Assembly: GCF_030409505.1 (NCBI RefSeq)
Contig: NZ_JAUFPZ010000002.1
Span: 1,805,501 to 1,869,500, forward strand
Direction of reading: 5' to 3'
DNA from: Zunongwangia endophytica
Lineage (GTDB): Bacteria > Bacteroidota > Bacteroidia > Flavobacteriales > Flavobacteriaceae
DNA: 64,000 bases
Shown here: piece after piece, positions 1 to 9,574 of the stretch
Layout of the letters: each line of letters opens with the position of its first letter
How positions within the stretch are numbered: the first letter of the stretch is position 1
Notes under the pieces: model-generated
The model's database searches: none
Told to the model about the DNA's origin: nothing
What the model saw: only the letters and a program-made list of their open reading frames with translations
Made by a program: the position numbers and the translations under genes

Positions 1-6
1 TAAATT

Positions 7-2475
7 TTATTTTGATGAAAAAGTATAGGTTTTACCTTTTTCAGTTTCAATATCGTATTCGTAGTATTTAGGAAGTTCAGGTTGACTCGTTTGTGATTTA
101 TCTTTAATTATTGGTTGCTGAATTGGATTGATTTTGAAAAATGAATTTGAATTTTCTCCTTTTGCTAATTTTAATTTTTTTAGATCCATTTTTGATTCCG
201 TGCGTAACCGAAGATTCCCTCCAAGATTCGATTTGATAGTTACCTGCTGAATTTTGTTATTTGACCATTTCAGTTCTTCAATAGTAAAACCACCTCTGGC
301 CCTAATCCCTTTTATCGAACCAGTATTCCAGGCATCTGGTAAGGCTGGTAATAAATGAACGGCCCCTTCATGACTTTGCATCAACATTTCAGCAATTCCT
401 GCAGTAACACCAAAATTGCCATCGATTTGAAATGGTGGATGCGCATCTAACATATTCGGATAACTTCCTCCTCCATCATCTCCAACCAAGCTCAATTGGT
501 CATTCAAAAGTTTGTAAGCATGATTTCCATCTAAAAGTCGAGCCCATAAATTTACTTTCCACCCCATAGACCATCCTGTAGATTTATCGCCGCGATGTTC
601 TAAAACAACCTTAGTTGATTCAAATAATTCTGGATTTCTAAAAGGTGAAATCTGGTTACTAGGAAATAAACCGTATAAATGAGAAATATGACGGTGATCG
701 TCTTCAGGATCATCCCAGTCTTTTAGCCATTCTTGCAGCTGCCCGTATCGACCAATTTGCATTGGCGCAAGTTTTTGTTTCGCTGAGTTTAATTGCTGAA
801 CAAAATCCTTGTCTTTATTTAAAATTTTGGCCGCTTCAGCAGTATGAGTGAACAGATCAAACATTAATTGCTGGTCCATTGTGGCTCCTGCCGTAATTGA
901 AGCATTTCCTTCACCACCACCATGAGAATTTTCAGGGGAATTGGAAGGTACTACAACCAGATATCCAAACTCTGGATGTGGCACCATAAAATCCAAAAAG
1001 AATTCAGCTGAACCTTTCAATATTGGATAAATCTCATCCAGATATTTTTTATTACCTGAATAGTTGTAACGTTCCCATAAATCCTGCATTAACCAAGCTC
1101 CGCCACTTGGCCACATTCCGGAATGGGAATTGTCGATGGGACCGGTTATTCTCCAGATATCGGTATTATGGTGTAATACCCAGCCATCTGCATCATACAT
1201 TATCTTTGCAGTTTCTCTTCCTGTTTCGCTTACTTCTTTTGCAAGTTGAATGAAAGGTTCATGCATTTCTGACAAATTAGTAAGCTCAGCAGGCCAGTAA
1301 TTCATCTCTGCATTAATGTTCATCGTATACTTACTTTCCCAAGGCGGAAATAGCATATCGTTCCAAATACCTTGTAGGTTAGCCGGTTGGCCGCCAGGTT
1401 GAGAACTGGAAATGAGAAGATATCTCCCAAATTGGAAATAAAGCTCTACCAGTTGAGGGTCGTACTGTTCTGAAAAATTTTTTATTCGCAGATTCGTAGG
1501 CTGATCTAGCGCTTCTGTTTTACCGAGTATTAAAGAGACTCGATTAAAGAACTTTTGATAATAATCCGAATGATTTTTTTTTATTGATTCAAAGTCTTTT
1601 TTTCTAGCATTATTCAGCAAGCTTATAGTCTTCTTACGAACATCTTCTGAAAGATCTTTGTAGTTTTTGAAATTCGTAGCAATAGAAATATAAATAGTAG
1701 CAGAATCTGCATCTTTTATTGCGATAGTCCCATTTTCCGACTTCACAGATCCACCCACTGTTTCGACAGCCAGCCTGCCTTCAAAATCTACGCCTCCGCG
1801 CAAACCTTCATGATTACTGGAGGTTCCGTCTAACATAATTACATCTCCACGACTTACAGGATCTGTTTTATCATACGGACTTTGCATCAGGATATTCGTA
1901 GTTATCATTCCTGGTCTATCTGCTGAAAGTTTTACGGCAATTACATCATCTTTAAACGCTGAGAGTATTTCTCTATTAAAAGTTACTCCATCAACTTTAT
2001 AAGAGACTGAAGCAATTGCATTTTGAATATCCAAATCGCGATAATAATCAGTATAGTTACTATGACCTGCAAAGGATATATAAACATTACCAAAAGTCTG
2101 GTAAGGCATTCCATTATTGGTTTGCGATCGAATATCGCTTGTTGCCAAATCCTGGGCTTCTTTGTATTTACCTTCAAAAATTAGTTTTCTGACTTCTGGC
2201 AAAGCCTCTAAAGCTTTTTCATGAGCAATACTGTTTGGCTGGCCTGCCCATATCGTTTCCTCATTTAGCTGCAAACGTTCTACAGAAGGACTTCCAAAAA
2301 CCATTGCTCCTAAGCGTCCATTTCCTATAGGTAAAGCTTCGTTCCAGTTTTCTGCAGGCTTGTCATACCATAATTTCAAATTATTTTTTGACTGTCCGAA
2401 CAGCGAACTAGTAAAAAATAGCATCAAAATAATACCGATATGGCCTAAGAGTTTACTCATACTTTTATTTTTCAT
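7..2475 (-). CDS. GH95 family glycoside hydrolase (alpha-L-fucosidase / alpha-L-galactosidase)
   Basis: Full-length GH95 protein of 822 residues. An N-terminal Sec signal (about residues 1-28) predicts a periplasmic or surface enzyme. The GH95 N-terminal signature is clear (LKLWYDKPAENWNEALPIGN, GRLGAMVFG), followed by an (alpha/alpha)6 barrel with the family's NINAEMNYWPAE and DGNFG active-site stretches. GH95 enzymes remove alpha-1,2-linked L-fucose or L-galactose by inversion; in rhamnogalacturonan-II (RG-II) degradation a GH95 releases L-galactose, which fits this context, but the sugar cannot be read from sequence. It is the last gene of its operon inside the window, and only six bases follow its stop. 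The start overlaps the upstream esterase gene by 11 bases; a second Met at 2460 would leave a 4-base gap and is an equally good start. Confidence 0.93.
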   Translation of the reverse strand: MKNKSMSKLLGHIGIILMLFFTSSLFGQSKNNLKLWYDKPAENWNEALPIGNGRLGAMVFGSPSVERLQLNEETIWAGQPNSIAHEKALEALPEVRKLIFEGKYKEAQDLATSDIRSQTNNGMPYQTFGNVYISFAGHSNYTDYYRDLDIQNAIASVSYKVDGVTFNREILSAFKDDVIAVKLSADRPGMITTNILMQSPYDKTDPVSRGDVIMLDGTSSNHEGLRGGVDFEGRLAVETVGGSVKSENGTIAIKDADSATIYISIATNFKNYKDLSEDVRKKTISLLNNARKKDFESIKKNHSDYYQKFFNRVSLILGKTEALDQPTNLRIKNFSEQYDPQLVELYFQFGRYLLISSSQPGGQPANLQGIWNDMLFPPWESKYTMNINAEMNYWPAELTNLSEMHEPFIQLAKEVSETGRETAKIMYDADGWVLHHNTDIWRITGPIDNSHSGMWPSGGAWLMQDLWERYNYSGNKKYLDEIYPILKGSAEFFLDFMVPHPEFGYLVVVPSNSPENSHGGGEGNASITAGATMDQQLMFDLFTHTAEAAKILNKDKDFVQQLNSAKQKLAPMQIGRYGQLQEWLKDWDDPEDDHRHISHLYGLFPSNQISPFRNPELFESTKVVLEHRGDKSTGWSMGWKVNLWARLLDGNHAYKLLNDQLSLVGDDGGGSYPNMLDAHPPFQIDGNFGVTAGIAEMLMQSHEGAVHLLPALPDAWNTGSIKGIRARGGFTIEELKWSNNKIQQVTIKSNLGGNLRLRTESKMDLKKLKLAKGENSNSFFKINPIQQPIIKDKSQTSQPELPKYYEYDIETEKGKTYTFSSK

Positions 2476-3883
2476 AGGTTAAACCGAAAAGGGCATATAA
2501 TTGATTAATATCGTGCATAGCATTCTTTGGCAGTTGTTCTCCATTATCTCCAAACACTTTCATTTCATTTTCTGTTTCTAAAGAAATATTTTCCAAAATC
2601 TCTCCATTTTTAACGATTTTTGATAAGTCTAAATCAAGATATTTTGCCATAAATGGATACATCGCTTTACGCTTTGATTCTTTATAATTATGGCCTTCAT
2701 CAGCAAAATGTTGATTTTCCAATTTTCCTTCAGCATTGTAAAAGGAGTACACCTTTTTTATAAAAGGATACTCTATTTCAGGTACATGTTTTGTCCAATC
2801 TTGCCCATCTGAAACTATTAATTGAGGCCTTGGAGCTGCCATTGCCGATATTTCAGCATTATTGGTTCCGTTACCACATAAATGAATTGGCTGACCACTT
2901 TCACAAGGACAACCTCCCGAAAAATAAGATGAAACCATTACCACAGGAACCGATACCTTAATTCGATCATCAATAGCCGTTAAAAATAACGAATGTGACC
3001 CACCACCAGAGCCGCCGGTAATTGCAACGCGATTAGCATCTGCTTCAGCAAGTTTCAATAAATAGTTTAGTAATTTTATACCATTTAAAACCTGAATGGT
3101 TTGCGCAATACTCGTTTTATGATATTCTGAAGCAAACTGTAAAGTAGATTCTCCCCAACCAAATAGATCATAACTAACCACAATTGCTCCCATTTTCGCA
3201 AGATTCGCACATCTAATTTGTTCGCTTTCGCGATACCGCCCGTCTCCAAAATGACCATTAGGGGATAGAATTACTGCACTTTTATTTTTAGTTTTTAAAG
3301 GTCTGTAAATAGACCCTGTAGCATAAACCCCTGGAAGTACTTCAAGCCCAATATTCTCTACGCTATATCCTTTATATTTTCTTTTTTTAGTAATGACCAC
3401 TTGTGGCTTTTCTAAAACAGGAGCATCGTTTATTTTTAACGCCTCGATAATACAAGCTTTTAAAGAAGCTTTTCGCTCTTCCCATTCCGATTTATTGGTG
3501 TAGAGATTATTAAGATACTCCAGTCTTCGTTTCCCAATATCTGGTGTGTTTCTAGGATAATCGAATTCCCGAATACTATAAACCGAATCTGATTCTTTCC
3601 AGAACATCAAATCAAAAGGTGAAAGAATCGCATTTAAAGAAGCTTCTAAATTGTATTGATTTATTCGCCAATCTGCATAATCTAAATATTTTTCGTTCAG
3701 TAGAGATTTCTCATCTTTTACAGTAATATTGTAGATTTCTTCAATATCTTCAATCGTTTTCGTAATAGATTGATTAAAATTACTGTCAGAATTCTGTGAT
3801 TGTCCAGAAATAAATGCAAGAAGAGCCACCAAGAATACATAATTCTTACAAACAATGGTATATGTATCTTTCTGGTTGTTCAT
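2465..3883 (-). CDS. Secreted alpha/beta-hydrolase esterase with N-terminal STN-like domain
   Basis: Protein of 472 residues with a signal segment (about 12-30). Residues roughly 39-106 look like a secretin/TonB short N-terminal (STN-like) fold: an alpha-beta pattern ending in NLEASLNAILSPFDLMFW and a short strand. The rest is an alpha/beta hydrolase of the acetyl-xylan-esterase/dienelactone-hydrolase type: oxyanion region LSPNGHFGDGRY, nucleophile elbow GGSGGG (Ser about 292), Asp near 362 and His near 398 (ADEGHNY). It probably removes acetyl or methyl esters from pectin or its side chains; the exact ester is not deducible. It sits between GH78 and GH95 in the operon with 2-base and overlapping junctions. 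The STN assignment is pattern recognition only and less certain than the hydrolase call. Confidence 0.78.
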   Translation of the reverse strand: MNNQKDTYTIVCKNYVFLVALLAFISGQSQNSDSNFNQSITKTIEDIEEIYNITVKDEKSLLNEKYLDYADWRINQYNLEASLNAILSPFDLMFWKESDSVYSIREFDYPRNTPDIGKRRLEYLNNLYTNKSEWEERKASLKACIIEALKINDAPVLEKPQVVITKKRKYKGYSVENIGLEVLPGVYATGSIYRPLKTKNKSAVILSPNGHFGDGRYRESEQIRCANLAKMGAIVVSYDLFGWGESTLQFASEYHKTSIAQTIQVLNGIKLLNYLLKLAEADANRVAITGGSGGGSHSLFLTAIDDRIKVSVPVVMVSSYFSGGCPCESGQPIHLCGNGTNNAEISAMAAPRPQLIVSDGQDWTKHVPEIEYPFIKKVYSFYNAEGKLENQHFADEGHNYKESKRKAMYPFMAKYLDLDLSKIVKNGEILENISLETENEMKVFGDNGEQLPKNAMHDINQLYALFGLTYEK

Positions 3884-3885
3884 TA

Positions 3886-6678
3886 TTATTTACTAATTTT
3901 TATAGTATAACTCCCTGAACCCAAATTGAATTCAACTTTTTCATTTCTAATAGTATAGTCCAGTAATTTCTCGCCGTTTACTAAAACTTTAGACGATTTT
4001 GAAGCAGGTAATTTTAAAGTAGCGCTAGTATTTACAGGTATCTTATATGTAAATGTTGTATACTCCACGTTTTTATTCCATTCTGCTATAATTGTTCCAT
4101 ATAAAGACTCATAAGATGATTGTACAAATTGCAAATTACCTACAAGTTCCGGTTCTAAGTAAAAATGCTTAAATCCCGGAGCTTTTTTATCAGCTTTTAT
4201 TCCAGCTAAACTTTCATAGAACCACTCTTCAATTTGTCCCATCATAAAATGATTAAGAGAATTACCCTTTGTCGGATCCCATTGTTCTGTAAGAGTTGTT
4301 AAACCGAATTTAATCTGAAATCCATAACCTGGTGCATCATAATGGTTTTGCATTTTAAATAAGATTTCATTTTCATCGTTTTCAGCTAATACTTGATATA
4401 AGTATCTATTGCCTACATCTCCAGTTGTCAATCTGTAATTATTAGCCTTGATTGTATCCGTCAGGCTTTTCAGTACACGTTTTCTATTCTCTGGCTGAAC
4501 TATTCCCATATAGATCGGCACCGCATTACTGAACTGGCTACCAGTTGCATAATTTCCTTTTTCAATATTGTAAAATTCAGTATTAAAAGCTTCTTGAATT
4601 TTTTTAGTCAGCTGTTCATATTTTTTGGCATCTGCAGATTTACCTAACATAGTCGCTGCTTTGGATAATAATTTTGATCCATAATAATAATGGCTAGTTG
4701 CAGAAAGTGCTATTGGGCTATTTTTTGAATAACCAGCAGCATGATCACCGTAATCATACCAATCTCCTAGTCCGTGGTATACAATATGTTTTCTTGCTGT
4801 CGAAGAAAGGTAATCTACATAGTTCTTCATTACCGTATAGTATTTCTCGATAAGAGATGTATCTCCATAATATTGATAATACATCCAGGGGAGCATAATT
4901 CCCGCAAGTCCCCATTCGGGAGAATCGGTAAAATCTCCTCCAAAAACAACATACTCCGGAGCAATATTTGGGATAAGTCCATTCTCCCTCTGGGCGTCTG
5001 CAATATCTTGCATTACCTTCGGAATAAAATTTTCAAGATGATAGTTGAAGAATAATCCAGGTCCGTTTAAATGGGTTTCTTCTAACCAACCCAACTTTTC
5101 ACGATGCGGGCAATCGGTAAAAACACTATGAAAATTACTTTTAATCGCCGCATCTATTAATTGATGGGTATGATTGAAAATTTCGTTAGAACTTTCAAAC
5201 GTTCCGCCAGCTTTTGCCGAATTATTTACGAAAAGTGATTGGATATCTAGAACTGTGGGAGGACCCTGAATTTCCTCCTGCTGGTAATTTGCACCTTCAA
5301 TTTGTGCGTACTGATAACCATAATAACTGAAGTTAGGACGCCATGTTTCAACTTCATCTCCTTTAAAAGTATATTCATAATAATAAGGTTTTCCTGAACC
5401 TCCTTGGGAAATACTTCCATCTTCTTTTAGTTTCTCACCTACCCAAATTTTTAGCTTTTGACCTCTCTTACCCTTTGCTTTGAATTCTGGAAATCCTGAA
5501 AGATTTTGACCAAAATCGAGAACAAAGGTAGTATCTGCTAATTTCTGAGACTGCTTAACAGAATAAGCGTTTGATATAGCTACAGGTGTTGCCTGTTGAG
5601 GAAGTAATTTTCCTTTCGGAGCTTTCTGGAGAATCACATCATTCCACTGTGAATCATCAAAACCCGGCATATCCCACCCGATTTGCTCCATTCTTGCATC
5701 ATAATCTTCTCCACCAAAAATCGTATTGAAAGTAATCGGACTTTTATCATATTTCCAACTGCTATCAGAATATATAATTTCTTCTGAACCATCAGTATAA
5801 GCTAGCTTCAACTGAAAAAAGAGCGTAGGAGGACCAAAGCTTATATAAAATTTAGAATACCTTTCTCCGATAACATTATACATCCCGTTACCAAGCAAAA
5901 CCCCTATAGCATTATTCCCTATATCCAGTTGATTAGTAACATCATAAATATTATAATATACTGTTTTATCATAATCTGTCCATAGAGGTGCAAATTCGCT
6001 ATTACCCACTTTATTTCCGTTTAAGCTGAGTTTATAATGACCTAAACCCGACACATAAATTTTTGCAGATTCAATTTTTTTATCCGCTTTAAATTCCTTT
6101 CGTAAGATGATACTTCGATAAGCTAGTGAATCTAATGATCCTATTATGGAATCTCTTTTTGATTTTTTGAATGTTGGAGTATGCATCTTTCGCCCTTCCG
6201 GCAAATGACTATTTGCTCGAGAAATTGCTCCTATCCATTTAGCCTTTAATTTTTCAGATTTAGGCGAAGTATAGAATTGTGCTATTTTACTTTTTGCAGA
6301 ACCCGAATTATTCGTCCAAACCTCAACATTCCAATAATAATCATTCTCGTAATTAAATGGAGGACCATCATATTTTAGATGCTGACTCACATCGGAATTG
6401 ATTTTTCCGCTATCCCAAAAAAGCTTCTGGAATTTTTTATCCCGAGAAACCTGAATTCTATAGGCCGTTTGCTTTATATCGAATCCTGAAGATTTTAATT
6501 GCCAGCCAAATTTCACCTCATTAGGATCAATTCCTAGAGGATCAGATTGCATACCAACTTCCAGTTCTACAATTTCTAAATTTGATGCAATAAATAGAGT
6601 TTTCCCTTCTCTATGAGATCCACAGGAAAGAAAAAGCAATGTTATTAAACCAAATATAGATCTAGTAGCTACTTTCAT
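3886..6678 (-). CDS. GH78 alpha-L-rhamnosidase, lipoprotein
   Basis: Full-length GH78 enzyme of 930 residues. The N-terminus ends in a lipobox (LLFLSC, Cys about 19), so it is probably anchored in the outer membrane or faces the periplasm. Domain order follows the family: an N-terminal Ig-like region (FGWQL, YRIQVS), a carbohydrate-binding-like jelly roll (LRKEFKADKKIESAKIYVSG onward), then the (alpha/alpha)6 catalytic barrel with TDCPHREKLGWLEE, which carries the conserved Asp, Arg and Glu of GH78, and a C-terminal beta-sandwich. It releases terminal alpha-L-rhamnose. It is one of three rhamnosidases in the window (another GH78 and a GH106). It abuts the propeller gene with no gap, as expected in a co-transcribed unit. 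Confidence 0.95.
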   Translation of the reverse strand: MKVATRSIFGLITLLFLSCGSHREGKTLFIASNLEIVELEVGMQSDPLGIDPNEVKFGWQLKSSGFDIKQTAYRIQVSRDKKFQKLFWDSGKINSDVSQHLKYDGPPFNYENDYYWNVEVWTNNSGSAKSKIAQFYTSPKSEKLKAKWIGAISRANSHLPEGRKMHTPTFKKSKRDSIIGSLDSLAYRSIILRKEFKADKKIESAKIYVSGLGHYKLSLNGNKVGNSEFAPLWTDYDKTVYYNIYDVTNQLDIGNNAIGVLLGNGMYNVIGERYSKFYISFGPPTLFFQLKLAYTDGSEEIIYSDSSWKYDKSPITFNTIFGGEDYDARMEQIGWDMPGFDDSQWNDVILQKAPKGKLLPQQATPVAISNAYSVKQSQKLADTTFVLDFGQNLSGFPEFKAKGKRGQKLKIWVGEKLKEDGSISQGGSGKPYYYEYTFKGDEVETWRPNFSYYGYQYAQIEGANYQQEEIQGPPTVLDIQSLFVNNSAKAGGTFESSNEIFNHTHQLIDAAIKSNFHSVFTDCPHREKLGWLEETHLNGPGLFFNYHLENFIPKVMQDIADAQRENGLIPNIAPEYVVFGGDFTDSPEWGLAGIMLPWMYYQYYGDTSLIEKYYTVMKNYVDYLSSTARKHIVYHGLGDWYDYGDHAAGYSKNSPIALSATSHYYYGSKLLSKAATMLGKSADAKKYEQLTKKIQEAFNTEFYNIEKGNYATGSQFSNAVPIYMGIVQPENRKRVLKSLTDTIKANNYRLTTGDVGNRYLYQVLAENDENEILFKMQNHYDAPGYGFQIKFGLTTLTEQWDPTKGNSLNHFMMGQIEEWFYESLAGIKADKKAPGFKHFYLEPELVGNLQFVQSSYESLYGTIIAEWNKNVEYTTFTYKIPVNTSATLKLPASKSSKVLVNGEKLLDYTIRNEKVEFNLGSGSYTIKISK

Positions 6679-8544
6679 TTATTTCTTTAGTGCTTCCGTT
6701 TTTAAACCTTTAATATAAAAAGCGGCTTCTGGTATCTGTTTACCTGTATTTTCCAAATCCTTATAATTATCAGCTGGAGTATCTGGCGTAGGAAAATAAC
6801 GCTGCTCACCAGTTCTAAACATAATTCTTTCAAAAGCATGAACAGGCGAATAAAATATACGTTCTGTTTTGTGTTTTCCATTTACAGTTAGCGAATACCA
6901 CCTTCTAGACGGCTCTAATGTTATATCAATTTCATATTCTTTACCTAATTCATAATCTAATATATGTTTAAACCGAGCTCCAGATTTAGTTATCAATTCC
7001 CCCTCTTCATTAAAAATTAAGCGTACTGCTGGTAGACCTTTTTGATTTTGAAATTCTACTTGCAACATGCCATGATTATTTTGACCTGGCATAACCGTAA
7101 ACGTAGCGTGAAGATTCTCGGTATGCGGTATGATACGATCCACTCTTGCATAATCAAATGCATCCTTATCCTTTAGGGCAAGCCATTTCACATCATCTTT
7201 TTTCTCTATTCCTACAGTTGCCCATTGCAAATCATAATAATTCCACATATTTAATTCCGCTCCATCCGGCAATTCATTAAACGTCTCATCTATATGTTCA
7301 TTGACAGTGGCAGTGATAGGAACCGGAACTTTGGCTACCCAAATATCTTCTTTATTCACACTATACGTTAACCACATATCCCTATCAGGAGGATTACCAT
7401 TACTTTCTAAAATTCCGCGAACATACTGAGGGCCGTAAGACTTATAATTCCCTCTGTACCGCATTGGACTTATCTCACCATGGACCAGGAATAAATTATC
7501 ATATACTAATCCATCTGAACTTGTGGATAAAGCAAGTGGCCATCTAAATTCGGAAGGATTATAAACTGTCGCGTATTTACCGTCTGATGTTTTTTGTCCC
7601 CATATTTTAGCATTACTGTTTACGAAACCTGGTGCACGCATGGGATGATATTCCCAATTTTCACCACCATCAAGACTCAATGAAGTAAGTGCATGTTTCC
7701 ACCAACCTACCGTACGCCCATCGGCTAAATGGTAATAACTAAAAGCTTTAAATTGATCCTTTAGCGGAATTAATGCATCATCTCGATCTTGTTCTTCTAC
7801 CCATTGTTGCATCATTAAAGGTTTGGAAAGAAGTTCTTCACAAGCCTTAACGAATTCCTTGTCTTTGCTTTTATTATAAAAAGCATATTCTGAAAGTGAT
7901 TTATCCCAGGTCTTATTATATCTTATAAAATATATTGGCCCCAGACTTCCATCTTTTTTGATTTCTCTAACTACACGACCAATTCCTTTTCCATCATTAG
8001 GATCGTCTTTTTCGTTTAATGCTATTCCATAATATGCTAAGGTCAGAAATTTACCATTGGAGGCTTTGTAAAACCCCATACGCTGATGCATTACTGCAGT
8101 AATATTATTAGCTTCTCCTTTCACTCCTTCTTTAGTCCATCCATTAGGAATGTTATATTCTGGAAAAATCACTTCAGGTTTAGTCCAATCTTTGCCATTT
8201 TTTGAAGTAATAAGTAAAGTAGTACTTGGTGGAATATGTTCACCGATAGAATCGTTAAGATATTGAACAAAAAATGTATTATTCCAATATGCAATATTTG
8301 GCGCGTGATTATAGGTCCAACCCAAACCATCTGCAGTTTCAGGATGCTCTCTCGATGCTCTCATAATCTGAGTAGCATGCGTACCAACTGCTGGTCTTAA
8401 TTGGCCATGATGATAATCTATATTTGATAAAGTAGTACCAACATATTTCGCAGTATCTACTTTCTGAGAATAGAATATTAACGTAGATGTACTAAAAATA
8501 AGCGTTATTACTAACTTTTTAAAACTTCTTAAGTTTAATCGCAT
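6679..8544 (-). CDS. Secreted sialidase-fold beta-propeller protein with C-terminal jelly roll (possible GH145/PL24/PL25-related)
   Basis: Protein of 621 residues with a Sec signal (about 1-27). Residues about 30-420 are a beta-propeller rich in W/Y strand repeats such as LLITSKNGKDWTKPEVIFP and SLSLDGGENWEYHPM, of the Asp-box/sialidase-like kind. Residues about 430-610 look like a laminin-G/ConA-like sandwich (WYSLTVNGKHKTE). Propellers of this kind in polysaccharide loci include GH145 and the PL24/PL25/PL42 enzymes, which act on rhamnose-uronic acid linkages; a His/Arg-rich N-terminal stretch (YHHGQLRPAVGTHATQIMR) would suit such an active site. That function is inference. A structural prediction compared with GH145 and PL25 would settle it. 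It lies in the operon between GH43 and GH78, which is consistent with attack on rhamnose-containing chains. Confidence 0.6.
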   Translation of the reverse strand: MRLNLRSFKKLVITLIFSTSTLIFYSQKVDTAKYVGTTLSNIDYHHGQLRPAVGTHATQIMRASREHPETADGLGWTYNHAPNIAYWNNTFFVQYLNDSIGEHIPPSTTLLITSKNGKDWTKPEVIFPEYNIPNGWTKEGVKGEANNITAVMHQRMGFYKASNGKFLTLAYYGIALNEKDDPNDGKGIGRVVREIKKDGSLGPIYFIRYNKTWDKSLSEYAFYNKSKDKEFVKACEELLSKPLMMQQWVEEQDRDDALIPLKDQFKAFSYYHLADGRTVGWWKHALTSLSLDGGENWEYHPMRAPGFVNSNAKIWGQKTSDGKYATVYNPSEFRWPLALSTSSDGLVYDNLFLVHGEISPMRYRGNYKSYGPQYVRGILESNGNPPDRDMWLTYSVNKEDIWVAKVPVPITATVNEHIDETFNELPDGAELNMWNYYDLQWATVGIEKKDDVKWLALKDKDAFDYARVDRIIPHTENLHATFTVMPGQNNHGMLQVEFQNQKGLPAVRLIFNEEGELITKSGARFKHILDYELGKEYEIDITLEPSRRWYSLTVNGKHKTERIFYSPVHAFERIMFRTGEQRYFPTPDTPADNYKDLENTGKQIPEAAFYIKGLKTEALKK

Positions 8545-8576
8545 GCAAAAAGAGATTAATAAACTTGTTTAAATTG

Positions 8577-9572
8577 TTATTTTAATTCTTTGCTTTTGGC
8601 GATAAGCCCATTTAAAACCTTATTAGAAATACGGGTAATTGTTCCGTGTTTATGTCCTTCTGGTAATTCAATTTTATCACTTATATTTTTGAATTCCTTG
8701 AAATTTTCAGTTTCAACAGCACCAAAGCTTTTATCACCATAATTATCGTAATAAATAATATATTTCCCATCCTGTTGTATCACGGTAGGACCTTCTGTAA
8801 GAAACCCTGTAAAGGGTTCAGAAATATTTTTATAGGTACCTAATGGATTAGAAGCAAATGCTACTTTTAAATTTCGATTAGGACGTGTATTATCTTTAAG
8901 AACAAGGACATAATCTTCTGTATCACGCTTTACAATCACACAATCTATCATACTAAAACCAGCATCTATAAAAAGTTCTGTTTTAGTAAAATCTTTAAAA
9001 TCTTTTGTGGTTGTAAAATACATCCTATGATTATTCTTTTCCTCTTCCTCTCCTTTTTCAAATTGAAATGGAATGGTAGAGGCCCAAAGTATTATGAAAC
9101 GACCCAAATCTTTATCATAAAAAAGTTCTGGTGCCCATACATTAACTACATCCGGTTCATGATCCATAACTGGAATCATTCTAGGTTCACTCCAGCTTAT
9201 AAAATCTGTAGTACTGGCATATCCAAACCCCTTACCACCACGCCAATCGGTTGTCCATACCATATGATACGTACTGTCTTTACCTTTGGTTACCGAAGGA
9301 TCTCTCATTATTTTACTCTTACCTACAGTAGGCTTCAGGTAAGGTCCTGCAAGGTTTTCCCAATTATATCCATCATTACTGTAAGCAAGATAAAGTCCTT
9401 CATCAGCTGGTTCACGAAAGCTCGTGAATAGATATACCGAATCTGTATGGCTTGCTTTAAAATTTGCTGTCTGATTTTTGATATTCTGACTCGTATTTCC
9501 GTCTTCCCCTCTTCGAATTTTACAAGAAAAAACTAAAAATAAGAGTACGAGTAAAATTCCTTTTTTCATCAA
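8577..9572 (-). CDS. GH43 family glycoside hydrolase, lipoprotein
   Basis: Compact single-domain GH43 enzyme of 331 residues with a lipobox (LVFSC, Cys about 17). The five-bladed propeller signature is complete: catalytic base in MRDPS (Asp about 91), pKa-modulating Asp in SMIDC (about 209) and acid in LTEGPT (Glu about 259). GH43 members remove arabinofuranose, xylose or galactofuranose; the subfamily here is not certain. It is 2 bases downstream of GH28 in the same transcript and 32 bases upstream of the propeller gene, so probably trims an arabinose- or galactose-type decoration on the galacturonan pieces. Confidence 0.88.
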   Translation of the reverse strand: MMKKGILLVLLFLVFSCKIRRGEDGNTSQNIKNQTANFKASHTDSVYLFTSFREPADEGLYLAYSNDGYNWENLAGPYLKPTVGKSKIMRDPSVTKGKDSTYHMVWTTDWRGGKGFGYASTTDFISWSEPRMIPVMDHEPDVVNVWAPELFYDKDLGRFIILWASTIPFQFEKGEEEEKNNHRMYFTTTKDFKDFTKTELFIDAGFSMIDCVIVKRDTEDYVLVLKDNTRPNRNLKVAFASNPLGTYKNISEPFTGFLTEGPTVIQQDGKYIIYYDNYGDKSFGAVETENFKEFKNISDKIELPEGHKHGTITRISNKVLNGLIAKSKELK

Positions 9573-9574
9573 CT

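Noticed and set aside
573..578. CAGGAT on the minus strand inside GH95 (also at 1081-1086)
   Set aside because: Neither site has the upstream CA and G of the 17-nt element, and both lie within coding sequence.
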